A stretch of DNA of 46,081 nt from Planctomycetota bacterium (GTDB taxonomy: Bacteria; Planctomycetota; Phycisphaerae; UBA1845): positions 1-46,081 of the forward strand of contig JAKQDH010000122.1 of the NCBI GenBank assembly GCA_029558835.1. Direction: 5' to 3'. The notes under the pieces are model-generated. The model was given only the letters and a program-made list of their open reading frames with translations. It was not told the DNA's origin and did not search any database. Shown here piece after piece: positions 39,115-46,081 of the stretch. The stretch's first letter is position 1. The number at the start of each line of letters is the position of its first letter. Made by a program: the position numbers and the translations under genes.

Positions 39115-39992
39115 GGGGTGCCGGCTTCCTTAAAATCGAGCTGCGGCCGCCAGGTCGCGCGATGCACCGGGTCCCGGCGCAGCGACTCCAGATACCGCCC
39201 GTGCCGGCCATGCGCGAAGGAGCGCAGCAGCGACTGGCACAGGTATTCCACGTGCTCGTTGGGGCTGGCGTTGAGCAGGACCATCACGCGGTCGCGCAGG
39301 GTGGAGCCGTCGGAGCGGGCCCGCCGGCCGTAGAGCTTCATGTAGGCGCTCTTCAACTCGCCGATGACCTCCTGGTCGAACCCGTGCCGCTGCAGGCCGA
39401 CGCCGTTGACCATGCGCACCTCGCTGCGCGTGCCGCGGGCGGCCACCACGACCAGGTACGGCGGCACGTCGGCCGACACGCGCGTCATTCCCCCGATGAA
39501 CGCGTACCGCCCGATGGTGACGAAGTGATGCACGGCGCTGAGGCCGCCCATGTTGACGTAGTCTTCCACGTGCACGTGCCCGCCGAACTGGACGTAGTTG
39601 GCGAAGATGCAGTGATTGCCGATGCGACAGTCGTGGGCAACGTGCACACCGATCATGAAGAAGTTGTCAGCGCCGATGCGCGTGATGCCCCCGCCGTTGC
39701 CGGTGCCCGGGTGGATGGTAGTTTGTTCGCGGAAGAGGTTGCGGGCGCCGATCTCCAGGACGGTGTCCTCGCCGCCCCATTTGAGGTCCTGGGGGGGCAG
39801 ACCGAGGGCCGCATACGGGTACACCTCGCAGCCGGGGCCCAGACGCGTGTTTCCCGCCAGCGTCGCGTGATGATGAATGCGGCAGCCGTCGCCGAGCACC
39901 ACGCGCTTGCCGATCACGCTGTAGGGACCGATCTGCACGTCCGCGCCGACCTGGGCGCCCGGTTCGACGATGGCGGTGGGGTGTATGCTCAC
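39111..39992 (-). CDS. lpxA: UDP-N-acetylglucosamine acyltransferase LpxA
   Basis: First step of lipid A synthesis: transfers a 3-hydroxyacyl chain from ACP to UDP-GlcNAc. The 293-residue left-handed beta-helix protein has IHPTAIVEPGAQVGADVQIG, PQDLKWGGEDTVLEIGARN, the catalytic His120 in FFMIGVHVAHDCRIGNHC, GGLSAVHHFVTIGRYAFIGG and DVPPYLVV. The C-terminal helical domain is longer than in E. coli (262). The GTG at 39992 is chosen for the family N terminus, with GGGAGAG 8 nt upstream; a GTG at 40001 is less likely. It begins 25 nt after lpxC-fabZ and overlaps the Gfo/Idh gene. Confidence 0.96.
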   Translation of the reverse strand: MSIHPTAIVEPGAQVGADVQIGPYSVIGKRVVLGDGCRIHHHATLAGNTRLGPGCEVYPYAALGLPPQDLKWGGEDTVLEIGARNLFREQTTIHPGTGNGGGITRIGADNFFMIGVHVAHDCRIGNHCIFANYVQFGGHVHVEDYVNMGGLSAVHHFVTIGRYAFIGGMTRVSADVPPYLVVVAARGTRSEVRMVNGVGLQRHGFDQEVIGELKSAYMKLYGRRARSDGSTLRDRVMVLLNASPNEHVEYLCQSLLRSFAHGRHGRYLESLRRDPVHRATWRPQLDFKEAGTP

Positions 39993-40017
39993 GGGTTCCA
40001 CACTCTCCCGGCGACCG

Positions 40018-41337
40018 TTACTGAGATTCCTGGTCGGTAAGAATGAACTTGATCTCAGCCTCGGCCGCCAAATCCGCTCCCACGCGGGCCTGGCCCCGCA
40101 CGTGGCCGGTGGAGGCACGCACACGCAGCGCTTCCGCCTCCAGAATCAACTGATCGCCGGGCCGCACCGCCCGGCGGAACTTCACCTTGTCCAGGCTCAG
40201 CAGCACGGCCACCTTGCCGCGATGCTCGAGCGCCTGCCCCAGCAGTACCCCGCCGATCTGCGCCAGCGCCTCGATGATCAGCACGCCGGGCATGATGGGG
40301 TCGCCGGGGTAGTGCCCCTGGAAGTACTCCTCGTTGATCGTGACGTTCTTCACCCCGACGATCCGCTGCGTCCCCTCGATCTTCAGGATGCGGTCAATCA
40401 GCAACAGCGGGTAACGGTGCGGCAGGATGCGGAGGATCTTGCGAATGTCCAGCGGTGCCGCCCGGGTGAGCAAACGGGCCTGCTCCTGCACGGTGCGCTG
40501 TTCCAGCAGCGCCCGGACCAGCTCATGGTTGAGCGTATGCCCGCTCCTGCGCGCCAACACCCGCCCGACCAGCGGGCGGCCCAGCAGTACCAGGTCTCCG
40601 ATCAGGTCCAGGGCCTTGTGCCGGGCGCACTCATCCGGGAAACGCAGTTCGTTATCGATGGGCCCGTCGCGCCCGAACACGAGGATGTCGCGCGCGGTGA
40701 GGTGCCGGGCCAGCCCGGCCGCCTGCATCTGGCGGGCCTCTTCCTCCAACGCGAACGTCCGCGCCGGTGCGATGTTGGCCATGAAGGCCTCCGGCGAGAG
40801 TGTTACGTGGTACACCTGCCGTCCGATGGGGTGCTGCGGACCGTAGTCGAGGTCATAGGTCACCTCGAGCGTGTCCGGCCCGCCCGGCAGCGGCGGCAGC
40901 GCCACCAACTCGCTGTCGCCCTCGACCACTCGGACCACATCGGCGACGACCTGCGGCTCCCACGCGGCGTCCTGGGCACAAATGCCCGCCTCGCGCAGCA
41001 ACTGCACGAAGGGAAGACCGCTGCCGTCGCCCCCCGGCAATTCCGGCCCGTTTAACTCGATCTGGATGTTGTCCACCCCCAGCCCGGCACAGGCGCTCAG
41101 ACAATGCTCGATCGTCTCCACCGCCACCGCGCCGTTGCCCAGGGCCGTCCGCCGGGCCCGCCGGGTGATGTTCTCCAACGTCGCGGGAATGCGTACCGGC
41201 GGGTCCTGGTCCGTCCGCACGAAGCAAATCCCGCTCTGTGGCTCCGCCGGGCGCAGCCGCAGCGTCACCGGCTGGGACGTGAACAGCCCCACGCCTTCCC
41301 ATTCGACCTCACGGCTGATGGTCTGCTGCCGCTTCAA
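40018..41337 (-). CDS. lpxC/fabZ: Bifunctional LpxC-FabZ: UDP-3-O-acyl-GlcNAc deacetylase / 3-hydroxyacyl-ACP dehydratase
   Basis: A 439-residue fusion. Residues 1-275 are LpxC: zinc ligands H78 in VETIEHCLSACAGLGVDN, H240 and D244 in CARHKALDLIGD, and catalytic H267 in RSGHTLNHEL. Residues 295-439 are FabZ: ILPHRYPLLLIDRI, catalytic H342 in GHYPGDPIMPGV and E356 in IIEALAQ. LpxC commits the lipid A pathway. FabZ competes for the same 3-hydroxyacyl-ACP pool. The fusion is known from Bacteroidetes and some planctomycetes. The TTG at 41337 is used because no ATG or GTG lies near the conserved N terminus; GGTGG is 6 nt upstream. It overlaps lpxD by 29 nt. Confidence 0.96.
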   Translation of the reverse strand: MKRQQTISREVEWEGVGLFTSQPVTLRLRPAEPQSGICFVRTDQDPPVRIPATLENITRRARRTALGNGAVAVETIEHCLSACAGLGVDNIQIELNGPELPGGDGSGLPFVQLLREAGICAQDAAWEPQVVADVVRVVEGDSELVALPPLPGGPDTLEVTYDLDYGPQHPIGRQVYHVTLSPEAFMANIAPARTFALEEEARQMQAAGLARHLTARDILVFGRDGPIDNELRFPDECARHKALDLIGDLVLLGRPLVGRVLARRSGHTLNHELVRALLEQRTVQEQARLLTRAAPLDIRKILRILPHRYPLLLIDRILKIEGTQRIVGVKNVTINEEYFQGHYPGDPIMPGVLIIEALAQIGGVLLGQALEHRGKVAVLLSLDKVKFRRAVRPGDQLILEAEALRVRASTGHVRGQARVGADLAAEAEIKFILTDQESQ

Positions 41338-42361
41338 GTCGTTCCACCCGTGCCCGCAGCGCCTTCAGTTCCTCCAGCAACGCCGGCAACCGGTGCAGCA
41401 TCGCCTGTTCCCGCATCTGCGTACGGTGGTCCCGCCCCGGGAATCCCGATATCGTGACGCCGGGGGGCACATCCTTGCTGGCCACCGCCAGCCCGCCGGC
41501 AAGCCGGGCACCGTCGCCGATTGCGAGGTTGTCGAGCGCGGCCGCCCTCCCCCCAAACACGCAGTACTTCCCGATGCGTACGCTGCCCGCGACGCCCGCA
41601 TGTCCCGCAAAAAGGCAATGCGCCCCAACTCGGACATTATGGGCCAATTGCACCAGATTATCAATCTTGGTGCCCTCGCCGATCACCGTGTCGCCGAACT
41701 TCGAGCGGTCGATGCAGGTGCACGCCCCCACCTCCACGTCGTCACCGAGGACTACACCGCCGACGTGGGGTACCTTGCAGTGCCGGCCGGCGTGAAAGTA
41801 GAAACCAAACCCGTCCGCCCCGATCACCGCGTTGGGGTGAATGATGACCCGATGCCCCACGCGGCAGCCGTCCCGGATGACCACGTGCGGCCAGAAGAGG
41901 CAGTCGTCGCCCACCGTCGTGTCCCGCCCGATGAAGACGCCCGCGTGCAGGACGCAGCGGGCGCCGACGCGCGCGCCACTCTGGATCACGACGTGGGGGC
42001 CGATGGCCGGGTCGGGCCCGATCTGCACGTCGGATTCGACGACGGCCGAGGGATGGACGCCCGGCGCCGGGGCGGCCGGTGGCGGGGCAAGAGCGCCCAG
42101 CAGCAACGCCACCGATCGCTCGATCTTCGGACACTCGATGGCCGGCATCGGCGTCGGACCGAAGCCTGCCGGCACGAGCACGACCCCGGCCCGGCTGTCC
42201 GCCAGGAGCGCTGCATACTTGGGGTTGGAGACGAACGTCGCCTCGCCGGGCCCCGCCTCCGCCACGTCTGCCACGCCGACGATGCGGGCGGGTGACGCGC
42301 CGCGCAACGAGCCCTCGACGATACGTGCCAGGTCATCAAGCGTGTGGCTGATTGCGTTCAT
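41309..42361 (-). CDS. lpxD: UDP-3-O-acylglucosamine N-acyltransferase LpxD
   Basis: Third enzyme of lipid A synthesis: N-acylates UDP-3-O-acylglucosamine. The 350-residue protein has an N-terminal uridine-binding domain (DVAEAGPGEATFVSNPKYAA), the hexapeptide beta-helix (about 100-310), catalytic H241 in IDNLVQLAHNVRVGAHCLFA, GHAGVAGSVRIG, and a short C-terminal helix (LPALLEELKALRARVERLEA). The ATG at 42361 has no good ribosome-binding site; a GTG six bases upstream is an alternative. Its last 29 nt overlap lpxC-fabZ, so translation is coupled. A terminal-inverted-repeat element lies between skp/ompH and this gene. Confidence 0.96.
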   Translation of the reverse strand: MNAISHTLDDLARIVEGSLRGASPARIVGVADVAEAGPGEATFVSNPKYAALLADSRAGVVLVPAGFGPTPMPAIECPKIERSVALLLGALAPPPAAPAPGVHPSAVVESDVQIGPDPAIGPHVVIQSGARVGARCVLHAGVFIGRDTTVGDDCLFWPHVVIRDGCRVGHRVIIHPNAVIGADGFGFYFHAGRHCKVPHVGGVVLGDDVEVGACTCIDRSKFGDTVIGEGTKIDNLVQLAHNVRVGAHCLFAGHAGVAGSVRIGKYCVFGGRAAALDNLAIGDGARLAGGLAVASKDVPPGVTISGFPGRDHRTQMREQAMLHRLPALLEELKALRARVERLEAAADHQP

Positions 42362-42467
42362 AGGCACTGGTCCGCATCGCGCCCGCCGGACGCACCCCCG
42401 GCGAACACGCCCCCCGGCATCACCCTCAAAACGGCTCCGCTGAGCAGGGAAGCTGACCGACGGCGTC

Positions 42468-42566
42468 GGGTGGCATGGCCAAGCGCACAGCCGCCATGCT
42501 TCCTCGTATGTTCGGTGCTACCGGCTGCCCAGCCGTGCCGGCGCCTTCGGCTTGGGCATGCCACCC
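42468..42566 (+). repeat. Terminal-inverted-repeat element, copy 3 (99 bp)
   Basis: Starts GGGTGGCATGGCCAAGCGCA and ends GGCTTGGGCATGCCACCC; the reverse complement of the end matches the start at 15 of 16 positions. It shares GCCGCCATGCTTC and GTGCCGGCGCC arms with the copies at 18482 and 27718. It lies inside the envelope operon between skp/ompH and lpxD, 106 nt before lpxD. Confidence 0.87.
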
Positions 42567-42594
42567 TTCCCGTTTCCCGTGCGTGTGGTCCTAT

Positions 42595-43260
42595 CTAGGG
42601 CTTCTTCTTCGCATCGCCCTTCGCCGGGGCCGGTGCGGGCGGCTGAGTCGGCGGAACGCTCTGGTGCTTCGCGTTCAGCCGAGCGATCACTTCGTCCGTC
42701 AGGTCCACACCGGGGCTCCAGTAGATGACCTTCTGCAGCACAATCTGCTGCCGGGCCATGCTCGTCGTGTCCGGCGGCTCCGCCGGGAGCTGATCATACG
42801 TCAGCACGAGGTCATATCCCTTCTCCTGGGCCACCTGGGCGACAACCTGCTGGATGTCCTCGTAGATGAGCCGCAACGAACTGGCCAACCCCTGCTCCAG
42901 TTTCTGCCCTTGCGCGTCCTGGAAGTACTGCAACTCCCACTCGAGCTGGGCCAACTCCTTGCGGCGCTGGTCGTACTCGGGCGTGCCGGGCTTGAGCTCC
43001 TCGCGCAGGGACGCGGTCCCGCGCTCCAGCCGATCGCGCATGGCCGTGCGCTGTTCGTTGTACTGGACTCGTTGCTGGTTGAAGTACGCTTCCAGGTCCT
43101 TCGTCCGCAGGTAGCCGTCCGAGACCCGGGCCACGTTTACCACTGCGATCTTGGTCGCCGCCGCCGGTACCGTCTGCGGTGCCGGGGTCTGACTCGCTGC
43201 CGCCACCACTGTCATCAATGCCGAAAGCCATGCCATAGCGAATCCTTTGCGAAGATACAT
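42595..43260 (-). CDS. Skp/OmpH-family periplasmic chaperone
   Basis: Escorts unfolded outer-membrane proteins to the BAM complex. The 221-residue precursor has a signal peptide (MYLRKGFAMAWLSALMTVVA-A), a first strand KIAVVNVARVSDGYL, a long coiled-coil tentacle (about 60-145: FNQQRVQYNEQRTAMRDRLE, then EYDQRRKELAQLEWELQYFQ) and a return strand KGYDLVLTYD. The C-terminal tail is Pro/Lys-rich. An ATG at 43236 has a better ribosome-binding site (AAAGGA) but would remove the positive n-region of the signal. It lies between bamA and lpxD, the classical arrangement. Confidence 0.92.
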   Translation of the reverse strand: MYLRKGFAMAWLSALMTVVAAASQTPAPQTVPAAATKIAVVNVARVSDGYLRTKDLEAYFNQQRVQYNEQRTAMRDRLERGTASLREELKPGTPEYDQRRKELAQLEWELQYFQDAQGQKLEQGLASSLRLIYEDIQQVVAQVAQEKGYDLVLTYDQLPAEPPDTTSMARQQIVLQKVIYWSPGVDLTDEVIARLNAKHQSVPPTQPPAPAPAKGDAKKKP

Positions 43261-43269
43261 TCCCCGAAG

Positions 43270-43324
43270 AAGGGGTCAGGAGCCGTTTCTGTTGGGCGCC
43301 CGTGAAGATGGCTCCTGCCCCCTT
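43270..43324. repeat. 55-bp palindrome with AAGGGG(T/G)CAGGAGCC arms
   Basis: AAGGGGTCAGGAGCC (43270-43284) pairs with GGCTCCTGCCCCCTT (43310-43324), 14 of 15. It lies between bamA and skp/ompH and is followed by TTCCTTCC on the plus strand. Arms of this type resemble dispersed REP-like elements tied to Y1 transposases. No transposase is present here. Confidence 0.7.
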
Positions 43325-43334
43325 TTCCTTCCTC

Positions 43335-45731
43335 CTAGAAAGCCGACCCGATGTAGAAGCTGAACCACTGCTCTTCGTCGTCGCCGTCCTTGGCGATGGG
43401 GGCGGCCAGGTCGAACTCCAGGGGCAGGGGGCCGAAGAAGTTCAACGTCAACCGGATGCCGGTCCCCACGGATGCCCGCCAGCTCGAAATGCCCAGGTTC
43501 GGCTCCACCGTCCCCATGTCCACGAACACCAGGCCGCGCAGGACGTCCCCGTAGAGCGGGAACGAGTACTCGCCGGTCATGGTCAGCAGGAAGTCGCCGC
43601 CGACGTTGGTCTTCTCGATTCCCTTCCAGGGACCCACGCCGCGGAACTTGAACCCGCGCAGCGAGCCGAAGCCGCCCGCGAAGAACCGCTCGAAGATCGG
43701 CGCGTCGCCCACGATGAACCCGGTCTCGGCGTCCAGCGTCAGCACACTGGGTCGTTCCAGTACGTCCGTGTACAGCGTCTTGCACCAGGTGTAACCGCCG
43801 GTGAGCTTGCCGAAGTTGTAGTCGCCCGCCGCCTGCTCAAAGCCCAGCCGCACCCGATCGCCGCGCGTGGGCAGGAAGCGATTGTCCCGGCGGTCGTGCA
43901 CCACCGTGGTACGCACGCTGCTGAGCACGCTGTCGCCCTCCACCTCGTGCACGTCGCGCGGGGCGAAGAGCTCCGCGTCGTCGATGGTCACCATCTCCCC
44001 GCGCAGGGCTCCTTCCACCGTCCAGCCCTGCCACCGCCCACGCTCGAAGCGCTTGCCCAGCCCCACGTTGCCGCCGGCGCGCTGCTCGTCATAGGTGTCG
44101 CGCCCGCGCGAGAACAGGTACACGCTGGTGTCCAGGCGCAGCGGCCGGTCCCACAGGTACGGCTCGGTGAAATCGACCCGGAAGCGCGTCAACTCCGTGC
44201 CCGGCTGGAACTCCAGCCGCAACCGCTGCCCCGCCCCGTGGAACGCCCGGAAGCGGATGAGTTCCGAGAAGGTCCGCGGCGTGTCGAACAGGTCGAAGTT
44301 CTTCACGTCCAGCACGAGCGAGCCCACCAGCCCGCTGTTGCTGCTGACGCCGAAGCCGAACAGAATGTCGCCCGCCTTCTCCGTTTCCTTCACGTCCATG
44401 ATCAGGTCGCGCCTGTCCGGCTCATCGCCGACGGGGTAGATGCGGGCGGTGTCGAAGTTACCGCTCTCGCGCAGGCGGCGCTCAGCCTCCCGGACCTCCG
44501 TCATGTCGATCAGGTCGTCCGGCGGGTACAGATTCAGCGCCCGGCGGACCACCTTGTCCTTGGTGCGGGTGTTGCCCCGCGGCTCCACCCGCCCCACGCG
44601 GTACTGGCCTTCCTCCTCGACCTGGAACGTCAGCACGACCAACCCCGGCGTCTCGGAGAACACCGTGGAGGCCCGCACCTCGGCATAGATGTAGCCGAAC
44701 CGCCCGTAGTGGTCCCGCAGGGCCTTGGCGTCCGCGTCGGTCTGTCGCCGCTTGATAATCTCCCCCGGATCGGAGCCCACCAGCGCTCGCAATTCCGACT
44801 CGGTATAGACGCTGTAACCCGCCAGGTGCACCGCCTCGATGTGATAGCAGGTGCCTTCCTCAATCGTGAAAACAACCGTGATGTCCTGACCGTCGGGGCT
44901 GACCTCCTTGCGGTGCCCCACGCGGGCGTCGAGGTAGCCCTCGTCCCGATAGAAGTTCTCCAGGCTGCCCGTGTCGCGCTGCGCCTGGTCCGCGTCGTAT
45001 GCGCCTTTGCGGAAGATCCACAGCGCGGTCTTGGTCTCGATCTGCTTCTGCAACTGCTTGGGGCCGAAGGCCGTCGCCCCCGCGAACTCGATCTCGCGCA
45101 CCCGCGCCCGCACGCCCTCCACGATCGTGATGACCACCTCCCCCGACTGCTCCGCACGCTGCTCATCATACGACACGGCCACGTCGCCGTAGCCGGCGTC
45201 GCGGTACAGCCGCGTGATGGCCTCGATACCCTCGCGCAGCAGGAACTTGTCCAGCGTGGCGCCCACCTTGAGCGGCACCAGTCTCGCCAGCTTGCGGTCC
45301 TTGTACTTCTGGTTGCCCTCGAAACGCAGCGCGGAAACTTCCGGCCTCTCCACCAGCAGGAACCGCACGCGCGTCCCGCGTGCCCCCGGCTCCGTGGTGA
45401 AACTGGCCGACAGGAACCGCCCCGACCGCACCAGGCGGGCAACGTCCTCCTGCAAACGAGCTTGATCCACGCCGTCTCCGACGCGCACGGCCACCATCCC
45501 GCGGGCGAACGCCTCCGACGTCCGTACCAGGCCGACGAACTCGATGACCTCCACGACCGGCTGGGTCTCACGACCCTCCTGCCCGGCCGTTGCCGCCGCC
45601 GTCGTCGGAGTTGCCGGCTCCTGGGGCATCTGGGCCGCCCCCGGGGCCGCCGGAAGAAGCAACCCGATAGCCGCCGCTAGCACCCACCGCCCGGTGACCC
45701 CGCACCGCGTCGTGTCACTTGTGCATTTCAA
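43335..45731 (-). CDS. bamA: Outer membrane protein assembly factor BamA (Omp85)
   Basis: Inserts beta-barrel proteins into the outer membrane. The 798-residue precursor has a signal peptide (TGRWVLAAAIGLLLPAAPGA-AQ). Five POTRA-type repeats are spread over about 60-460, e.g. VEVIEFVGLVRTSEAFARGM, ALRFEGNQKYKDRKLARLV, REIEFAGATAFGPKQLQKQI and YRVGRVEPRGNTRTKDKVV. The C-terminal barrel carries GGFGSLRGFKFRGVGPW (the VRGF/Y-like motif) and the end FYIGSAF with terminal Phe. A TTG at 45731 is chosen: GGGAAG is 6 nt upstream and upstream codons lack the GC3 bias of the gene. An ATG at 45788 would give an unusually long signal region. It is the first gene of the envelope operon. Confidence 0.94.
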   Translation of the reverse strand: MKCTSDTTRCGVTGRWVLAAAIGLLLPAAPGAAQMPQEPATPTTAAATAGQEGRETQPVVEVIEFVGLVRTSEAFARGMVAVRVGDGVDQARLQEDVARLVRSGRFLSASFTTEPGARGTRVRFLLVERPEVSALRFEGNQKYKDRKLARLVPLKVGATLDKFLLREGIEAITRLYRDAGYGDVAVSYDEQRAEQSGEVVITIVEGVRARVREIEFAGATAFGPKQLQKQIETKTALWIFRKGAYDADQAQRDTGSLENFYRDEGYLDARVGHRKEVSPDGQDITVVFTIEEGTCYHIEAVHLAGYSVYTESELRALVGSDPGEIIKRRQTDADAKALRDHYGRFGYIYAEVRASTVFSETPGLVVLTFQVEEEGQYRVGRVEPRGNTRTKDKVVRRALNLYPPDDLIDMTEVREAERRLRESGNFDTARIYPVGDEPDRRDLIMDVKETEKAGDILFGFGVSSNSGLVGSLVLDVKNFDLFDTPRTFSELIRFRAFHGAGQRLRLEFQPGTELTRFRVDFTEPYLWDRPLRLDTSVYLFSRGRDTYDEQRAGGNVGLGKRFERGRWQGWTVEGALRGEMVTIDDAELFAPRDVHEVEGDSVLSSVRTTVVHDRRDNRFLPTRGDRVRLGFEQAAGDYNFGKLTGGYTWCKTLYTDVLERPSVLTLDAETGFIVGDAPIFERFFAGGFGSLRGFKFRGVGPWKGIEKTNVGGDFLLTMTGEYSFPLYGDVLRGLVFVDMGTVEPNLGISSWRASVGTGIRLTLNFFGPLPLEFDLAAPIAKDGDDEEQWFSFYIGSAF

Positions 45732-46019
45732 GATGTGCTTCCCACTCAAACCGCGCCCTCGAACCTGCACCGCACCAATGCCGGGCATGATACCGCCCGG
45801 TCCGCGGGGCGCAAAGCCACTCGGCGGCCGCGAGTCACTCCTGGGTACGGGGCGGCCCGGACGGCTGGGGACGGCTTGGCGGCGGCATTGGGAAGGCGAG
45901 ATTCTGGGGCCGACCCACGCCTGGAGCCGGGGGTCCCGGGGCTAACCCAAGTTAGACACCTGTCGAGCCTAAACGGCCCTAGCGACCCCGGGAAGGGGGT
46001 TGGCGGGCCGAAGTTTCCA
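45732..46019. other. Upstream region of the bamA operon
   Basis: 288 nt without a supported gene, expected to hold the promoter of the envelope operon. A minus-strand TATCAT (45793-45788) resembles a -10 box but lacks a matching -35. The stretch 45900-46010 is GC-rich and unremarkable. Confidence 0.3.
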
Positions 46020-46081
46020 CTACATTTGTGCGACTTCCTCCAGGTAGCGGAGCCGTTGCGGGATCGTCAGTCCCAGACGGT
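46020..46081 (-). CDS. Last codons of a minus-strand gene, 5' part outside the window
   Basis: Reading in from the right edge, one frame gives RLGLTIPQRLRYLEEVAQM and stops with TAG at 46022-46020. The amphipathic ending looks like real coding sequence, such as the tail of a small antitoxin-like or hypothetical protein. With 19 residues, no family can be named. Confidence 0.35.
   Translation of the reverse strand, partial: RLGLTIPQRLRYLEEVAQM

Noticed and set aside
1..46081. tRNA/rRNA genes, CRISPR arrays, prophage or complete insertion sequences
   Set aside because: No T-loop or rRNA signatures outside coding genes, no regularly spaced direct repeats of 25-40 bp, and no transposase or integrase frames were seen by eye.

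Overview
The window is 46 kb of GC-rich bacterial chromosome. It most likely comes from a member of the Planctomycetes, probably of the Phycisphaerae type. The evidence is: a pseudopilin-like protein tail with an H-x(n)-D motif at the left edge; a PEP-CTERM protein; a secreted protein ending in a dockerin-like EF-hand tail (GDFDEDGDVDLYDF); a fused LpxC-FabZ; and genes for a Gram-negative outer membrane (lpxD, lpxC-fabZ, lpxA, skp/ompH, bamA) next to a complete late-flagellar cluster. The assignment rests on family features recalled from knowledge, not on a search. No prophage, rRNA, tRNA, CRISPR array or complete transposase gene was seen.

Layout. 1-1.5 kb (+): tail of a pilin-like protein, terminator, LMW-phosphatase-type arsenate reductase, tRNA adenosine deaminase tadA. 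1.7-14.1 kb (-): one flagellar cluster read right to left as small ORF, flgF, flgG, flgA, flgH, flgI, flgJ-type rod-binding protein, flgN, flgK, flgL, fliW, csrA, flagellin. Genes in the middle overlap by ATGA or are a few bases apart. The order runs from rod and ring assembly, through chaperone and junction proteins, to the FliW-CsrA switch and the filament. 14.7-15.2 kb (-): PEP-CTERM protein with its own promoter. 16-18.4 kb (+): two-gene ABC exporter. 18.9-19.9 kb (+): gamma-carbonic-anhydrase-like protein and a one-cluster ferredoxin. 20-24.1 kb (-): hisS, a BamE-like small membrane protein and a secreted NodB-like deacetylase with dockerin-like tail. 24.5-26.5 kb (+): a POT-family transporter with a large soluble insertion. 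26.4-29.8 kb (-): GT4 glycosyltransferase, truA and a FliA/WhiG-type sigma factor, the likely driver of late flagellar genes. 30.1-33.8 kb (+): rpmI, rplT, terminator, alaS. 33.9-36.4 kb (+): a PIN-like protein followed by rtcB. 36.6-45.7 kb (-): envelope cluster read as bamA, skp/ompH, lpxD, lpxC-fabZ, lpxA, Gfo/Idh oxidoreductase, M32 carboxypeptidase. The right edge carries the last codons of another minus-strand gene.

The intergenic space is rich in repeats. There is a three-copy family of 99-149 bp elements with near-identical terminal inverted repeats (18482, 27718, 42468). There are three heptanucleotide tandem tracts (28813, 33833, 36508), a duplicated 51-bp sequence (14534 and 15760), and several palindromes. 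One C/T-rich palindrome lies in frame inside a secreted protein. The points most worth a second look are the terminal-inverted-repeat family, the heptamer tracts, the PIN-like nuclease beside rtcB with a nearly leaderless rtcB promoter, the GGA-rich leader of flagellin, the small coupled ORF at the head of the flagellar cluster, the enlarged FlgL and POT proteins, and FlgH without a lipobox.
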